Of a stretch of DNA of 64,000 nt, positions 1 to 12,609 are shown in pieces. A program made the translations under genes and the position numbers. A model generated the notes under the pieces. It was not told where the DNA came from and made no database searches. It saw nothing but the letters and a program-made list of their open reading frames with translations. Source of the DNA: Malachius bipustulatus (lineage: Eukaryota > Arthropoda > Insecta > Coleoptera > Melyridae); contig OU342634.1 in NCBI GenBank assembly GCA_910589415.1, positions 3,100,001-3,164,000 on the forward strand, read 5' to 3'. Each line of letters opens with the position of its first letter. Positions within the stretch are counted from its first letter, which is position 1.

Positions 1-1
1 T

Positions 2-1273
2 GGTTACAAAACGAAACGTGTAAATGAAATCCAAGATAGTACCGGTACAATAATAAATATTTTTGTTAAAACTGCTCAAATAAATAATTTCAAGATAAAA
101 TGTTTGCTGGATAGCGGTAGCGACTGTACGATAATCAAGCGATCGACGGCATTCAATGCTAGAGTTTCAATTCAAGAAAATAAGCCTATTTCTCTTAAAT
201 GTTTCATGGGTAATATGACAGTGAGTAACCAAAAATGCGATCTGAAAATAATAATCGAAGAAGCGGTTGTTAATGTTATTGCTATCGTCCTTGATGATAA
301 ATACTTGAGTCATGATCTTATAATCGGACGTGATTTTCTCTGCAATGAAAACGTAGTAATTACAAAAACTAAAGATATTAAGCTAATATTAAGGAATTTA
401 CCTTCTCTCGATATAAATAAAATTGAAGTTATTGAAGAAAATTATAATAACAATAATTCTGTTTTTGATCTCAATTCGATTAATTTTGACAAGGATCTCT
501 CACCCGACCAGAAAACGATAACATTTAATTTACTTCAGCAATACCGAGATTGCCTTGCATTTTCAATAAGTGAATTAGGAAAAACTGATAGCATTGAAAT
601 GCATATTAAATGCACTAGTGAAGAACCTGTTGTTTATAGACCGTACCGAATGGCCGTACAAGAAAAAGCGATATTGTCGAAAATTATTGACGAGCTTTTA
701 CAAAATAACATTATTAGGGAATCCAGCTCCCCTTATGCTAGTCCCATTCTCCTAGTGAAGAAGAAAACAAATGACTACAGGATGTGCGTTGACTACCGAA
801 AATTAAACGCGATCACAGTTAAGGATAAATATCCACTCCCTTTAATCGATGAACAAATTGACAAGTTAGGAGGCAATAATCAATTTTATATTACGTTAGA
901 TTTAGCCTCGGGTTTTTATCAAGTCCCTATGGCACCAGATTCTGTTGAGAAAACGGCATTCGTGACACCGGAATCACATTATGAATTTCTAAGAATGCCT
1001 TTCGGCCTGACTAATTCACCAAGTATTTTTCAAAAACTTATAAACAACGTTCTAGGAAAACTGAAAAATAACATAGCTTTTCCCTACATTGATGACATAA
1101 TCATTCCATGTGAATCAGTTGACGAAGGACTATCACGACTCGAAACCGTCCTTAACAAATTGCGTGAACATAAGCTAACTCTGAAATTAAGCAAATGTGC
1201 ATTTTTCAAAAAGCAAATTGATTACTTGGGAAGAAAAGTCCTGGAACGCAAATGTCCCATGTGGATGCTCTAA
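2..1273 (+). pseudogene. Ty3/gypsy pol, protease and reverse transcriptase part, 5' end outside window
   Basis: The frame is open from base 2, so the polyprotein began upstream; the first ATG at 104 is probably internal. A retroviral-type aspartic protease is shown by LLDSGSDCTII at about 101-133. The RT follows: a YRPYRM-type entry, MCVDYRKLNAIT, LDLASGFYQVPM, the RMPFGLTNSPSIFQ motif and catalytic YIDD at 1085-1096, then a YLG motif near 1224-1232. An intact gypsy pol would continue through thumb and RNase H. Here the frame reaches a stop at 1271-1273 immediately after a junction that joins the RT end to the last residues of RNase H, so several hundred bases are missing. Ty3/gypsy assignment is firm from RT and integrase order; the clade (mdg3-like?) is a guess. 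Confidence 0.9.
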
Positions 1274-2558
1274 GCAGGGAGCTGGTGGTTGATGTTCTAC
1301 AAGTAGACATAACAGAAGGCGAGTGGTTGCATGCTGTTCAGTTGCAAGATGAACAAGTTGTCATGATACTAAATATTTTGAAAGATGATGTCAGAAATAA
1401 TGAGACCAAACAGTACTTTGAAAAATATTGTTTGAAAAAGGGAATCGTCTATCGAAGACTCGAGAATAATAAAACTGCTTGGTTAGTACCTCGTAACGTT
1501 CGATGGCAGATTTGTAGACTTTGTCACGACAATATGGGACATTTTGGTCTAGAGAAAACCTTGAGAAAAATTGAGGAAAACTACTGGTTTACAGGAATGA
1601 GAAAATTTGTCAAGAAGTATGTATCTTCATGTTTGAACTGCCAATATTACAAACCTCGTCCTGGAAAGAAACAAGGGTCGTTACACCCTATAGAAAAGGT
1701 AGCTACGCCTTTCTATATGTTACACATGGATCACGTAGGACCTTTTGTGACTAGCCGAAGGGTAATAAATATTTACTGGTCATCGTTGATGCGTTCACAA
1801 AATATGTGATAATCGAAGCAGTAAAAAGTACGAAAACACGATATGTAACAAAAACGTTGCTCGACATGTTTTATTTATTTGGAGTAGCAAAAAGGGCAGT
1901 GACTGATAGAGGTACAGCATTTACGTCACAAACTTTTGAGACCTTCTGTAAGACTTACGGTATAAAGCATACGTTGAATGCTGTAGCAACTCCCCGTGCC
2001 AATGGGCAATGTGAGAGGTACAACGGTACTATCTTACATGCTTTAGCAGCTACATCTGCAGATAACCCTGAAGACGAATGGGATAAGCCCATTAAATCTA
2101 TACAGAGCGCTATGAACTGCACTTACAATAAAAGTATTGGTGTCTCGCCACTTGAAGCATTGGCCGGATACAAACCATGTCATGTTGCTGAGTCAAACAT
2201 TTTGAGCGCAATTCAAGTGAGCTTGGATAGAGTCGATTTAGCTGAACTGAGAGGTTATATTAAGCAGCGAATTACCGAAGACCAGAAGATGCAAAAGGAG
2301 AGGTTTGACAAGGCTCGAGCTGCCGCAAAGATTTATAAGCAAGGTGAACTAGTCATGGTTTCGAGCGCAGCACCTAGTACTGGCTCTAGTAGAAAGCTTT
2401 TGTCAAAATTTAAGGGACCTTTCAGAGTTACGAATGTTTTACCGAATGATCGCTATGAGGTTGAAGACCTACGAGAAGGACGTTCGAAATCTAAAACCGT
2501 GATGGCGGTTGACAAGATTAAGCCATGGGTCGTTTTAAGAGGTGAGAATAAGTTTTAG
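1252..2558 (+). pseudogene. Ty3/gypsy pol, RNase H tail and integrase, frameshifted
   Basis: The segment opens with HVDALSR, the conserved end of a gypsy RNase H, in a different frame from the upstream RT. The integrase zinc domain shows the HHCC pattern (HDNMGH ... CLNC, about 1528-1650). The catalytic core carries D at 1729-1731 (HMDHVGP), D at 1905-1907 (TDRGTAF) and E at 2013-2015 (NGQCERYN), so the DDE triad is present in sequence. A single-base frameshift near 1755-1765 separates the first D from the other two: one frame stops at 1809 and the next runs to the stop at 2558. A basic C-terminal domain (LLSKFKGPFRV, ending in KIKPWV) closes pol. With the RNase H deletion this copy cannot be autonomous. 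Confidence 0.9.
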
Positions 2559-2615
2559 TTGTGGACAACGGTCTACCTCAGCTTATAAATCTAGTTGACT
2601 TGACAAAACGATCAT

Positions 2616-3440
2616 AAATATGAAACGACTAACAGATTGATCGCTTAACTTTACGGTTAGCATACGGCTAACACCTTGATCAATCCAAATACGGTTAGTA
2701 TACGACTAACAGATTGATCGCTTAACTTTACGGTTAGCATACGGCTAACACCTTGATCAATCCAAATACGGTTAGTATACGACTAACAGTTTGATCGCTT
2801 AACTTTACGGTTAGCATACGGCTAACACCTTGATCAATCCAAATACGGTTAGTATACGACTAACAGATTGATCGCTTAACTTACGGTTAGCATACGGCTA
2901 ACACCTTGAGCAATTCGAATACGGTTAGTATACGACTAACAGATTGATTGCTTAACTTACGGTTAGCATACGGCTAACACCTTGATCAATTCAGATACGG
3001 TTAGTATACGACTAACAGATTGATCGATTAACTTACGGTTAGTATACGACTAACACCTTTATTGATGGATGAACGGTTAGTATACGACTAACAATTTGAC
3101 GAATTATTGGTTAGTATACGACTAACAATTTGACGAGCTTATTGGTTAGTATACGACTAACAATTTGACGAGCTTATTGGTTAGTATACGACTGACAGTT
3201 TGACGAGCTTATTGGTTAGTATACGACAAACAATTTGACGAGCTTATTGGTTAGTTAGTATACGACTAACAATTTGACGAGCTTATTGGTTAGTATACGA
3301 CTAACAATTTGACGAGCTTATTGGTTAGTATACGACTAACAATTTGACGAGCTTATGGTTAGTACACGACTAACAACTTGACAATTTTATTTGGTTAGTA
3401 ACGACTAACAACTGGATATGTTTATTGTTTGGTATACGAC
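2616..3440. repeat. Minisatellite of palindromic units downstream of gypsy pol
   Basis: There are two sub-arrays. The first (to about 3060) has a period of 77 bp (e.g. 2691 to 2768) and each period holds two imperfect inverted repeats, GTTAGTATACGACTAAC and GTTAGCATACGGCTAAC. The second (about 3070-3440) has a 35-bp period (e.g. 3141 to 3176) with one inverted repeat per unit. Each unit can form a GTTAG/CTAAC hairpin. The array lies between the integrase stop and the probable 3' LTR, so it is best read as a tandemly expanded 3' untranslated region. The last units are degenerate. Confidence 0.9.
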
Positions 3441-3727
3441 CAATAATAAATCAATTATTAGTAGTTGCTGTTGCATTTTATGTTACTGGAAAAAACTGGA
3501 ATAATAACAATATGGTGAAAGCGAATAGTAATGAATCTATGAAATGAAGATGAGGTAGACAAGGTTGATTCACTTTTACATGGATATTTCAAGCTGAACT
3601 TATACAAAAGGAAGTGCCGTAATTCATATTATTATGATTCTTGTCCATGTTGCTTATTTTGACGAATTATTTCAGATACAGATTAACGCCAATCCTGGGA
3701 CAGAATTGGATCTACAGGATGGCCGAA

Positions 3728-3941
3728 TGTTAGAAACAGCTCATAAATTCGACTGGTCTGCAAAAAACTAACGGACTGGTAGATAAGACCGGGTCGAATC
3801 ACTCTGCCGCGACACGCTCACCGTGAAGCATTGATATATTTCAATACGAATAATTGTCATTACTTATTATTACATTGTTCATTAAAATTCATTGTTTGGC
3901 TTAATTTGAGTCTATTTGACTTTTTCTAAACTCCCCTAACA
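3728..3941 (+). repeat. Probable 3' LTR of the gypsy element
   Basis: The segment starts TGTTAG and ends CTAACA, a 6-bp terminal inverted repeat with the TG...CA ends of LTRs, and lies where a 3' LTR should be, 1.2 kb after the pol stop. Its 214 bp is short but within the gypsy range. The bases just before it (AGGATGGCCGAA) make only a weak polypurine tract. The 5' LTR is outside the window, so the LTR cannot be confirmed by its partner. Confidence 0.45.
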
Positions 3942-4240
3942 ATATATTGAGTTTAACAAAAAAGGATCATACCTTTTATTTGCGACACACCGCTTGCCTT
4001 TATCTAATTTTCAAATATGTAAAAATAAATATTATATCATTCTATTTAATTTTTTTAAGAAAAATCGCCATATTTCCTTACATGACCTATACCTACTAAT
4101 CAATTTCCAAATGTTCCGTATGTCTCCACGGATTCGAGATGGCCACAAACACAAAATAGCGCATCTTTTCTGTAATTTAATAAATTCGCTATAGTATATA
4201 GTAATACCTATACTGTGAGTTCTAACAAAAGACACAACTT

Positions 4241-5282
4241 GTATACAGGGTGTTTCATTAATCAGTGCAGAAAATTCAACTGGAGATTCCTTGCTGAATT
4301 TTAAGGGGGGTTTGTCATAAAAAAATTTCTTAAAACCTCCCTTAAGAAGTTACATCTCCTTAAAGTAGGGTAAAAAATTCACATTTATCGATTTTTTTCT
4401 GAAATGACGTAAAATAAAAAAAAGTATTCGAATACTAAGTACTACCAGGAACCCTCCATAATTACATATAATTTTATCCACCCATGTTCTCTCAAGGGTT
4501 TGTATCATACTACCCATAAGTGTTTTTTCCAGAACTTTTTTCCTAATTATATTTTTTTATCTTTAAATTCACACTTTGGAGGGCCAGTTCAATTGAAAAA
4601 AAAGGGTCTCTTAAAAATTTCACGGATACTCAATACTTTTCCACTAAAGAAATAAAATAAGGGCATGTATTCAAGAAAATGGATTGAGCATCGTCTTAAA
4701 CAAAATATTGTTAATTTAAATATGATTATGTTTATTGTTTATTATTTTTTTGTGTTATTTAATGTTTATTTATTTCTATAAATATTTTACATATTTTAGA
4801 TATTTACATATTTTTACAAATATGTATGTAAAATCACAAATTTATAATTTATGTAAGTCCGCTTATTTTATTTATTTAGTGAAAATAAAGTATTGAGTTT
4901 CCGTGAAATTTTTAAGAGACAATTTTTTTTCAATTGAACTGGTTCCCAAAGTGTGAATTTAAATATAAAAAAAAATTGTTTGGAAAAAAGTTCTAGAAAA
5001 AGAACTTTTAGGGGTAGTATAATTCACACCCTTGCAGAGAACAAGGGTGGTTAAAATTATGTAAATGGAGCAGGCTTCCTGGTAGTAGTATTCGAATACT
5101 TTTTTATTTCACGTCATTTCAGAAAAAAAATCGATAAATGTGAATTTTTTACCCTACTTTAAGGAGATGTAACTTCTTAGGGGAAACTTTAAGAAATTTT
5201 TTTTATGACAAACCTCCCTTAAAATTCATCAAGGAATCTCCAGTTGAGTTTTCTGCACTGATTAATGAAACACCCTGTATAC
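4241..5282. mobile_element. Long fold-back DNA element with CAGGGTG ends (copy A)
   Basis: The ends GTATACAGGGTG and CACCCTGTATAC are exact reverse complements. The complementarity continues inward for about 420 bp on each side (about 4241-4665 against 4860-5282) with scattered mismatches, leaving a spacer of roughly 200 bp of very AT-rich sequence. No transposase frame is present. TATA flanks are consistent with a TA target duplication, as in IS630/Tc1/mariner-type transposition; that family assignment is inference. Confidence 0.85.
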
Positions 5283-5517
5283 GGGGTTGGATTAGAACTA
5301 ATTAACGGGAGATGACAGGGATATCTAAATCATTGAAGATACCTACGAGGTCGGTTAAATTAAAGAAACAATGCACAATTTTATGCGTATTAAGAATCTG
5401 AAACAAAGTTTAGGATTTACTGAAATATGCTATAAAAAACTGAACTAACGAGTTTTCTTATTTTAGCCATATCTTTTTATATTATTGAAAATAAAATAAT
5501 AATTTCTTGGTGTGAAC

Positions 5518-6509
5518 ATACCGAGTGACAAGTTTCAAAGCATCAGAACATAGGCGAATAGCATGGGAAATCACATATTTGCAGCTTATTTCTCACCACT
5601 TTTATCTACAAGACCGGTAATGGTGTCTATCGAAAGAGAATTGTTTTCTGGGCATGCTGATACCGAATACTCAATAATTAACAGCTTTTTTATCATGCCA
5701 GAAGAACTTAAACATTTTCAAAATTAAAAGATGAGCAGCCATGACATGCTGCTCATTTCGTTGTCAAAAGAAATATTTTCAATTATTTAATTTATTTTAA
5801 TTCTGATTGAACATCACTAAACAATTACGAAAATCTTCATTTACCATCATTTTGTTTGACCAAAATTTGACTATGAAAAATAAACATGTAAAATAATTGA
5901 ACTAAACAATAACTAAGTAAGTAGGTACAACAAATATTCAAATAGTCCTTCATTTTGAAATTAATATTCCCACCCTTTTATAAACTGTGCTTCGGACTTT
6001 TCCAAGTTGTTGGCTATTAACGAGTGCACATTCAGCAATGACTAGCTCTGTAAATTTTGTTTTTGGTAACCCCAAGATCCCAAGAAAAATCACTATAAGG
6101 ATAAGCTGCTAAATCGGGAGGACGGGAGATCTGGCCGGCCAGTTAATAATACCACCGCGATAATAACGCGTCCCGCATTAGAATAGTAATTATTATTATT
6201 TATTGACAATCTTTTCAGGGAAACGCATATTGGTAATTAAAAATGTTTGTTTTGACAGTAACAAAATTATTCGAATTAGGCATGTCATGGCCGCTCATAA
6301 TTTTAATTTTGGAAATGTTTAAGTTCTTCTAGCATGATAAAAAAACTGTTAATTAGTAAGTATTTGATATCAGCATGTGCAGAAAATAATTCTCTTTCGA
6401 TAGACACCATTACTGTTCTTGTAGATAAAAGTGGTGAGAAATAAACTGCAAATATGTGATTTCCCATGCTATTCGCCTATGTTCTGCTTTGAAACTTGTC
6501 ACACGGTAT
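5518..6509. mobile_element. Long fold-back element with ACCG(A/T)GTGACAAGTTTC ends
   Basis: The left arm beginning ATACCGAGTGACAAGTTTC (5518) is the reverse complement, with differences, of the right arm ending GAAACTTGTCACACGGTAT (6509). Arms of about 235 bp (5518-5755 and 6275-6509) can be followed clearly, with weaker complementarity further in. No coding frame is seen. A third occurrence of this terminus is at 39150-39205, so it is a dispersed family. Confidence 0.75.
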
Positions 6510-6665
6510 ATGTCGTCAAGAGCTATCCATTTGACGTTTCGGATTTTTTTATTGTTTGTTGATTTCTGATCGGTTTCTAATAAGTCAAGGAAACCTAAAA
6601 TCTAATAAATTTAAAAAATCAGTCATTATTTACATCTGCGTGTCATACAGTTTCACTATGGCACT

Positions 6666-7550
6666 TATACAGGGTGGGCCACGGTATACGAAACGGAAGA
6701 TTATGGCCGTGTCTCTGGATTTTAGGATCTTTTTATTTTTGGAGTGGATAGAGACCCGGCAGAGGTACGTTTTAAAATTATATTCATAATGTACAGGTGT
6801 CCCAAAAGCATAAAACATATCAAAGTTATGTTTTTTTAAATGGAATGCTCCTATGTTATTTCATTTTTAGATTGTCTGAAAAAGAAAATAAGATTGGCTT
6901 TTACAGTTGGTGTTTAAATTCAGAAGTTTTTGAGTTATAAACAAGTGAAAATCGTCATTTTTCAAGTTCAAGGCCCTGTGCAACGAAAACGGCTGAAGAT
7001 AGAGAAAAACGGCTTACATGTCCCTATTTTAACTTTTTATGTACTATCCTATGGTATAGAAACATTTGTGCTTTCTTTGATTTTTTTATTTGGCGACGCG
7101 TGGAGAAATCTCAGAATTTTTCAAATTTTTTATCACCCTGTATAAACATTTCATCTACATCGTAGGATAGTACATGAAAAGTTAAAATAGGGACATGTAA
7201 GCCGTTTTTCTCTATCTTCAGCCGTTTTTGTTGTACAGGGCCATGAACTTGAAAAATGACGATTTTCACTTGTTTATAACTCAAAAACTTCTGAATTTAA
7301 GCACCAACTGTAAAAGCCAATCTTATTTTCTCTTTTCAGACAATCTAAAAATGCAATAACATAGGAGCATTCCATTTAAAAAAACATAACTTTGATATGT
7401 TTTATGCTTTTGGGACACCCTGTACATTATGAATATAATTTTAAAACGTACCTCTGCCGGGTCTCTATCCACTCCAAAAATAAAAAGATCCTAAAATCCA
7501 GAGACACGGCCGTAATCTTCCGTTTCGTATACCGTGGCCCACCCTGTATA
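6666..7550. mobile_element. Nested fold-back element: CAGGGTGGGCC outer, inner (G)TACAGG(G)TGTCCC element
   Basis: The outer ends TATACAGGGTGGGCCACGG and CCGTGGCCCACCCTGTATA are perfect complements. About 125 bp in, a second pair of ends appears (GTACAGGTGTCCC at 6791; GGGACACCCTGTAC ending 7425), so one TA-flanked element sits symmetrically within another. Complementarity runs through both layers: about 6666-7055 pairs with 7160-7550, leaving a loop near 100 bp. The inner part is homologous to the fold-back at 39211-40021. Short open frames in the arms are by-products of the palindrome. Confidence 0.85.
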
Positions 7551-8989
7551 GGGGTGGAGGACGTACCTATAGTAACACCAGGGAGGTAAACATTTGCTTT
7601 GCAAATGCATAGTTAGCAAAAAAAAATGGCACAAAAAAATCTGTTTTTGGAGTCCGGTCCTGGTTAACACCGCGTATATACCTATCACATTGAATTCACC
7701 TCATCGTAGGCGGCGCTGACGGAAGCGACGGGCACGGTACACAGGTCAGTGTTTGACCGGATATTAGCACTTACATATCGTATCCAGACTATAGGAACTG
7801 ATGTCACGCTTTATGGAATGCAAATGCAAAATAAATGCAAAATTCAAAATAATAATCGTGCTACTGTTAATTTCGAAGATATTCCGTGAAGAAAAAAATG
7901 GCAATGCACCGTAGTGTCAAAGAGGCCTTAGTTGTGACCTTAATATTACTTTGCAATAACTGTTTTTGGCTTCTCACCCACCCCTATTTCGCTCCTCAAT
8001 CCCGAAAAAATTGATGGAACTAAGAAATCTTATTCTCTAAAACAAGAAGTTGTCACCAAACGACGTTCATATTATTATTATCCACTATTAACATTAAATA
8101 AGGGCAGATGAGAGCTCCTGTTATGCCAAAGATAAAGATAAGATAAATACAAGAATATAGGTATACTGTGTTGCATAGGAAAGGTACCTAACATAAGTGA
8201 AAACAAGACAATATTATTAAGGATTCCAAGCCACTCTGGCTTAAAGGCTGATAGTTTCGTTTCCTTGGAAACTGTATAGTATCATAGGTAACTTAGTTAG
8301 TTTCCAAGGGAATTGTGTCTTTGAAAGGATGTCATTTATTTTAAGTATTGTTGAAATATTATTTACGTAGGTATTCCCTATGTTACCTTCTCTATGCAAG
8401 ACGATGTATAATAAGATCCGCTGACGTCAAATTGCTCGCTTTATGATTTTTATAACATTCGGTGAAAAAACAGAAGAATAAAATTTTGAGTTTCTGTCTT
8501 TTGATTTAACAGATTTTTAGTTTTTATGATTTTTTGAATGCCGAATGACATGAAAATTTCTGTCAGTGAAGTGAAAATCGTAATTTCTCAGATTCAAAGC
8601 AGGGTACAACCCAATAAAGTTCCTTTTGACTTGAGTTAGTAAAAAATGACTTTTTGAGTCGACCAAGGGAAGGATGCAAAAATAAGGATAGACGGCAGGG
8701 TTAATAATAAGACGAAACAGTGACGCTTTGAGTTGCAGAGCAGCAGAGCAATCTTTCTTCTTACACATGCACTTCTTGGATTTGCATTCATTTTAGTGTT
8801 GCAAGAGCATTTAAAAAAAACCTTGTTCACTTCCAAATGATGGTGAAGTTTCAGCAGTCCTCACAGCTGCTGCTTGATCCATAGGAACTTAATTTTCTTG
8901 CATAATGTTCGTGGGACTTTTTTTTTAATACGCACTGCAGGGAAATCCCTATGACGTTTTGGGAGCGGTGCATGAGCGGAGATGTCGAT
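7551..8989. other. Unassigned intergenic sequence
   Basis: No credible coding region or repeat family recognised. A small hairpin with 11-bp arms (CCTTGGAAACT ... AGTTTCCAAGG) lies at 8263-8309. The last part probably includes the 3' untranslated region of the minus-strand LINE that follows. Confidence 0.4.
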
Positions 8990-10460
8990 TCACGTTGACT
9001 TGAATCGTTTCAGGTTGTATTCTTCGGGAAACACGCCCTTTGGAATGCTATTCCAAAGTGATGCGGTTCTGTACATAAAAGAAGTCTGAAATAGGGTGGT
9101 ACGAGATGTAACGAGCTGAACCTGATACGGACGAGCGTGCAGCTCGACGTGTATTTCTGCCCGGTCTTGTTCTAGGTGGGATCAAGCGGGCCACGTCTTT
9201 CGAGCACTTCCCATAAAAATAACTGTAAAACAGTCTTAGGTGAGCTACTTTTTTTCGATGTTCGAGAGTGTCTAAATTTTTTGTCAAATCTGGGTCCCCA
9301 ATCAAGTGTATGGATGGCTCTTTTCTGGATAGAGTCGAGTAGTCTTAGCGTATGTTTAGGAGCTGAGCTCCAAACATGTGAGCAGTACTGCAAGGATGGT
9401 CGGATTTGAGTCTTGTATAAGAGGAGAAGCTGTTGTGGTGTGTAAAATTTCTTCATGCGGAAGAGTGTTCCAAGTTTTTGGGAAGCACTCTCCGCCAGAC
9501 CTGCAACATGATCATGCCTCATGCCAAGACATGTTCGCTCCGAGGCTCACTTCAAGTAAACGAAGAGATGACGCTGGAGTAAGAGAGTGTCCCGTCATCA
9601 CCATATCGGGCTCCAAAACGTTGGCCTTTTTGGAGAAGATGACTGCTTGGGTTTTTCCAGCATTAAATTGAACTTGGTTTCTATCGCCCCAAGCTAGAAT
9701 CTCTTGTAAGCCATTGTTAAGTATGGCAACTTGTTGCTCCCTGCGAGTCTGTGCGTCGATGGCAGATGTTCGCGCATCTAAGGTATAAAAAGATATGAGT
9801 GTACTGTAATCGGCAAAACTGTATATTGTATTTTTTGTTATTTCAAGCAAGTCGTTGATAAATATAAGAAAGAGAGTCGGAGATAAAATGGATCCCTGAG
9901 GCACACCGGCATTGATGGAAAAGGTCTCAGAAAGAACTCCATCGACTGCCACCTGTAATGAACGATCTCCGAGATAACTCGCAAACCACAAGAAGAATTT
10001 CCCGGGCATGCCATAAGCCATCAGTTTTCCAACAGTCCATCATGCCAGATACGGCCGAAAGCTCTAGAAATATCAAGCGCAACCCCTCGAGACTCCCCAT
10101 GGTGCTCGATTGCGCCGTTCCACTGACTTTCAAAACTCGGTGACGTACCTAAGTGAGGAGGCCACCAGTTGACCTCTGTTTGCGGAATCCGTATTGGCGG
10201 TCGCTGATTATGTTAGCTCCTTCCAAGTATTTTAAAAGATGTTGGTTAATAGCTTTCTCCATAATCTTGGATATTACTGAAAGCAGTGCCACTGGTCGAT
10301 AGTTATTTGGTATAGTCTTTTTGCCTTTCTTGGGAATAGTGCTCAGTGGCGCATTTTTTAAGTACAGTAACAGGTACGTCATCGGGCCCAGAAGCTAACA
10401 TAATGCGCTTTATGAGACGCTGTCGGAAAACAATTTCTGTCATTTTGGGCTCCACTGAAG
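8990..10460 (-). pseudogene. Jockey/CR1-like non-LTR retrotransposon, RT and C-terminus
   Basis: Read on the minus strand, about 10400 to 10150 encodes the RT fingers (IPNNYRPVALLSVISKIMEK, then RQYGFRKQRST). About 10020 to 9512 encodes the palm (AGVPQGSILSPTLFLIFIND and the catalytic region), and 9522 to 8990 encodes the C-terminal part with RPSLQYCSHVWSSA and a tail ending at a stop around 8992. Frames change several times. The expected F/YADD catalytic motif reads FADY, so a key Asp is gone. The 5' end (endonuclease) is missing, as is usual for LINE truncation. RNase H and a restriction-like endonuclease are absent, which fits jockey/CR1/L2-type elements; the exact clade is not settled. 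Confidence 0.85.
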
Positions 10461-12609
10461 GGATCATTGGCGGAGTTCTTCCCTGAAAGTCGACGGAAGA
10501 GTATGAGGAAAAGACTCCGCCAACAAGTTCACCTTCTCAGTAGCCGTAGATGCTGTACCTACATACTACATGCCTACATACCTATACATAATACGCGTAG
10601 TCTGCTATTGAGATTACCTACACTCAGTGGACAATTCGATAATAATTATCCCTTACCTATACTGTTTTTTGCACGCAACTTTTTCTCTTACAGACATTTT
10701 AAAATGCATTTTAAGAGCAAAAAATTTAAATATTTTTTAAATGTCAATTTAAATATTTTTATTCTTGAAGATCTTAAAAAATTTACGAAAAATTTACAAC
10801 ATACCTTTTTAATTTAGAATAAAATAATAAATCAGACTTTCTAAAATCTATTTAAGAGTGCCAGTACGGCTGTAAGAAAAAGTTAAAATTTAATTTTTCG
10901 ACTCCCCCTTCAAGGGGTCGAGCAATTGAAAACATAATTTAGGTAGGCCTTGGAAAAAAATTTCATGTCTTAGATTGGATCTGTAAAACTGTAAAATTAA
11001 AATTTTGGTTTGTAAAATCGTAAACTCATTCTGATATTGCCTTCTTCTTGTTTTCCAATAATATTGTCAAATAATAATTATTTTGACATTTGCTGAAATA
11101 AGGTGCATCAGGTTGTTAAAATTAGTTTTGTATGATTTCTTGAATAACGCGGACATAAATTATTCGGAGATTGTTCCAGTTACCGTGAAGTTTATTGGAT
11201 TATTGGCACTGCAAATCCCGTAAAAATGTCATGTTCAAGCCAAAGCAATAAAGGATTAATATCTAATAATAGTTTTCCTTTAAGGGTAAGGGTTAGTCTG
11301 CAGTTTGCGCTTTGTAAAATAGTAGGTATTTATGTTTAAGGTCCTATTACTTATCGAATTATCTATCTACTTATATTAATTATAGTAAAGTCATTTATTA
11401 AGTATTTGCACCTGAGGGTTTAACATACCAGAAAGAATCCACCACAAGATATAAAAATAAAATCAGACAAGAATAAAGTAACATAACCAATGAAAATGGG
11501 AATAAATCCAGAGATGTTTACACCATATATTAGAAACTTTCTTCCTACTATGCACTCATGCTCATGATAAAAGTAAAGGTCTGTGATCTGTGGCTCTAGT
11601 GGTGGCCATTTTTTAAGAGGGCAAACTCTTCTTAAAATAATGTTTATAAATTTTTGCCGGGCAGTCGCTCGCCCAATTTTTTTTCGAAAAACTATCCTCA
11701 AAAAGTCCAGATAGGTGGTACGGTTTAAAAAACACAAATACGGCCCTGAAGGTGGAATGCGTTCATAAACAGAAACTGACGTTTATGTGTAACAACCAGA
11801 GTAATGCCTTACATTTTCCGGAATATCGTCAGATTGTTCCATTTTATGAACGTAATTCGAACGAGAAATCAAAGGAAATAATAATTCCAAAGTATTAGAT
11901 TATGTGTAACTGTCAGATTCACACTTTTTTTTTTTTTAATTTAATACTAATTTTTGTAATTTACTAATATTATGCACAGAATTGATTCACCCATGTGTTT
12001 CTTCAAAACTCTGCGAGTGCACTTCAAGCGTCGTCATCGGCAATTTATGAGCGATGCTAGATTTTTATCCATCAAGCGAACTGGTTATTTATATGAACGC
12101 ATCCAGAGTTTTTCATGTATGATGCAAACTGTAATTCATGAACGCACCCCAGACCACTCAAAATCACAAAATAAGAAAAATAAGATTTTTAAAATTAATG
12201 ACAGTGATTTTATCGTAGGAATTCAATCTAAGACATGAAATTTATTTCCAGGGCCTACCTAAATTATGTTTTCATTTGCTCACACGATACTAACAGGAGA
12301 GGGGCGAATTATTTGTTGTCGTTTTAAAAAACTAGTCAATTTTCAATAAGGAATCACGCCCTAAAATTTTTCCGTTCAGGTATTCATTTACACCCAATTT
12401 AGAATCATTAAACACAAATTTCTGTTATAAAAATGACAAACCTGATGTGTGTAATATTATTACATTTTCAAATACTTACTAGGTAAATGTACTAGGTGCC
12501 CAAAAACCCTGGATGAGTGAAAAAATTCACCTTAATTGTTAAATAAGGAAGAGAGATATTTTATTCTGAAGTACACCTATCAACAAAATAAAACGTTTTT
12601 CGTTCCTTC
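10461..12609. repeat. Unassigned sequence bounded by a short inverted repeat
   Basis: The only clear structure is an inverted repeat of about 63 bp: 10921-10983 is the reverse complement, with few mismatches, of 12224-12286 (both contain GAAAACATAATTTAGGTAGGCC on one strand or the other). The 1.24 kb between them has no recognisable protein. Small frames at 11420-11737 (minus, 105 aa) and 11972-12238 (plus, 88 aa) resemble nothing I know. This may be an old DNA element with decayed ends. Confidence 0.5.

Noticed and set aside
2616..3440. CRISPR-like array of palindromic repeats
   Set aside because: The units are contiguous 77- and 35-bp tandem repeats without unique spacers, in a eukaryotic LTR element; this is a minisatellite.
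6556..7688. Similar small proteins on both strands
   Set aside because: They are mirror readings of the arms of the nested fold-back element.
11420..12238. Two hypothetical proteins (105 and 88 residues)
   Set aside because: They lie between arms of a decayed inverted repeat, have no motifs and are no longer than expected by chance in this composition.
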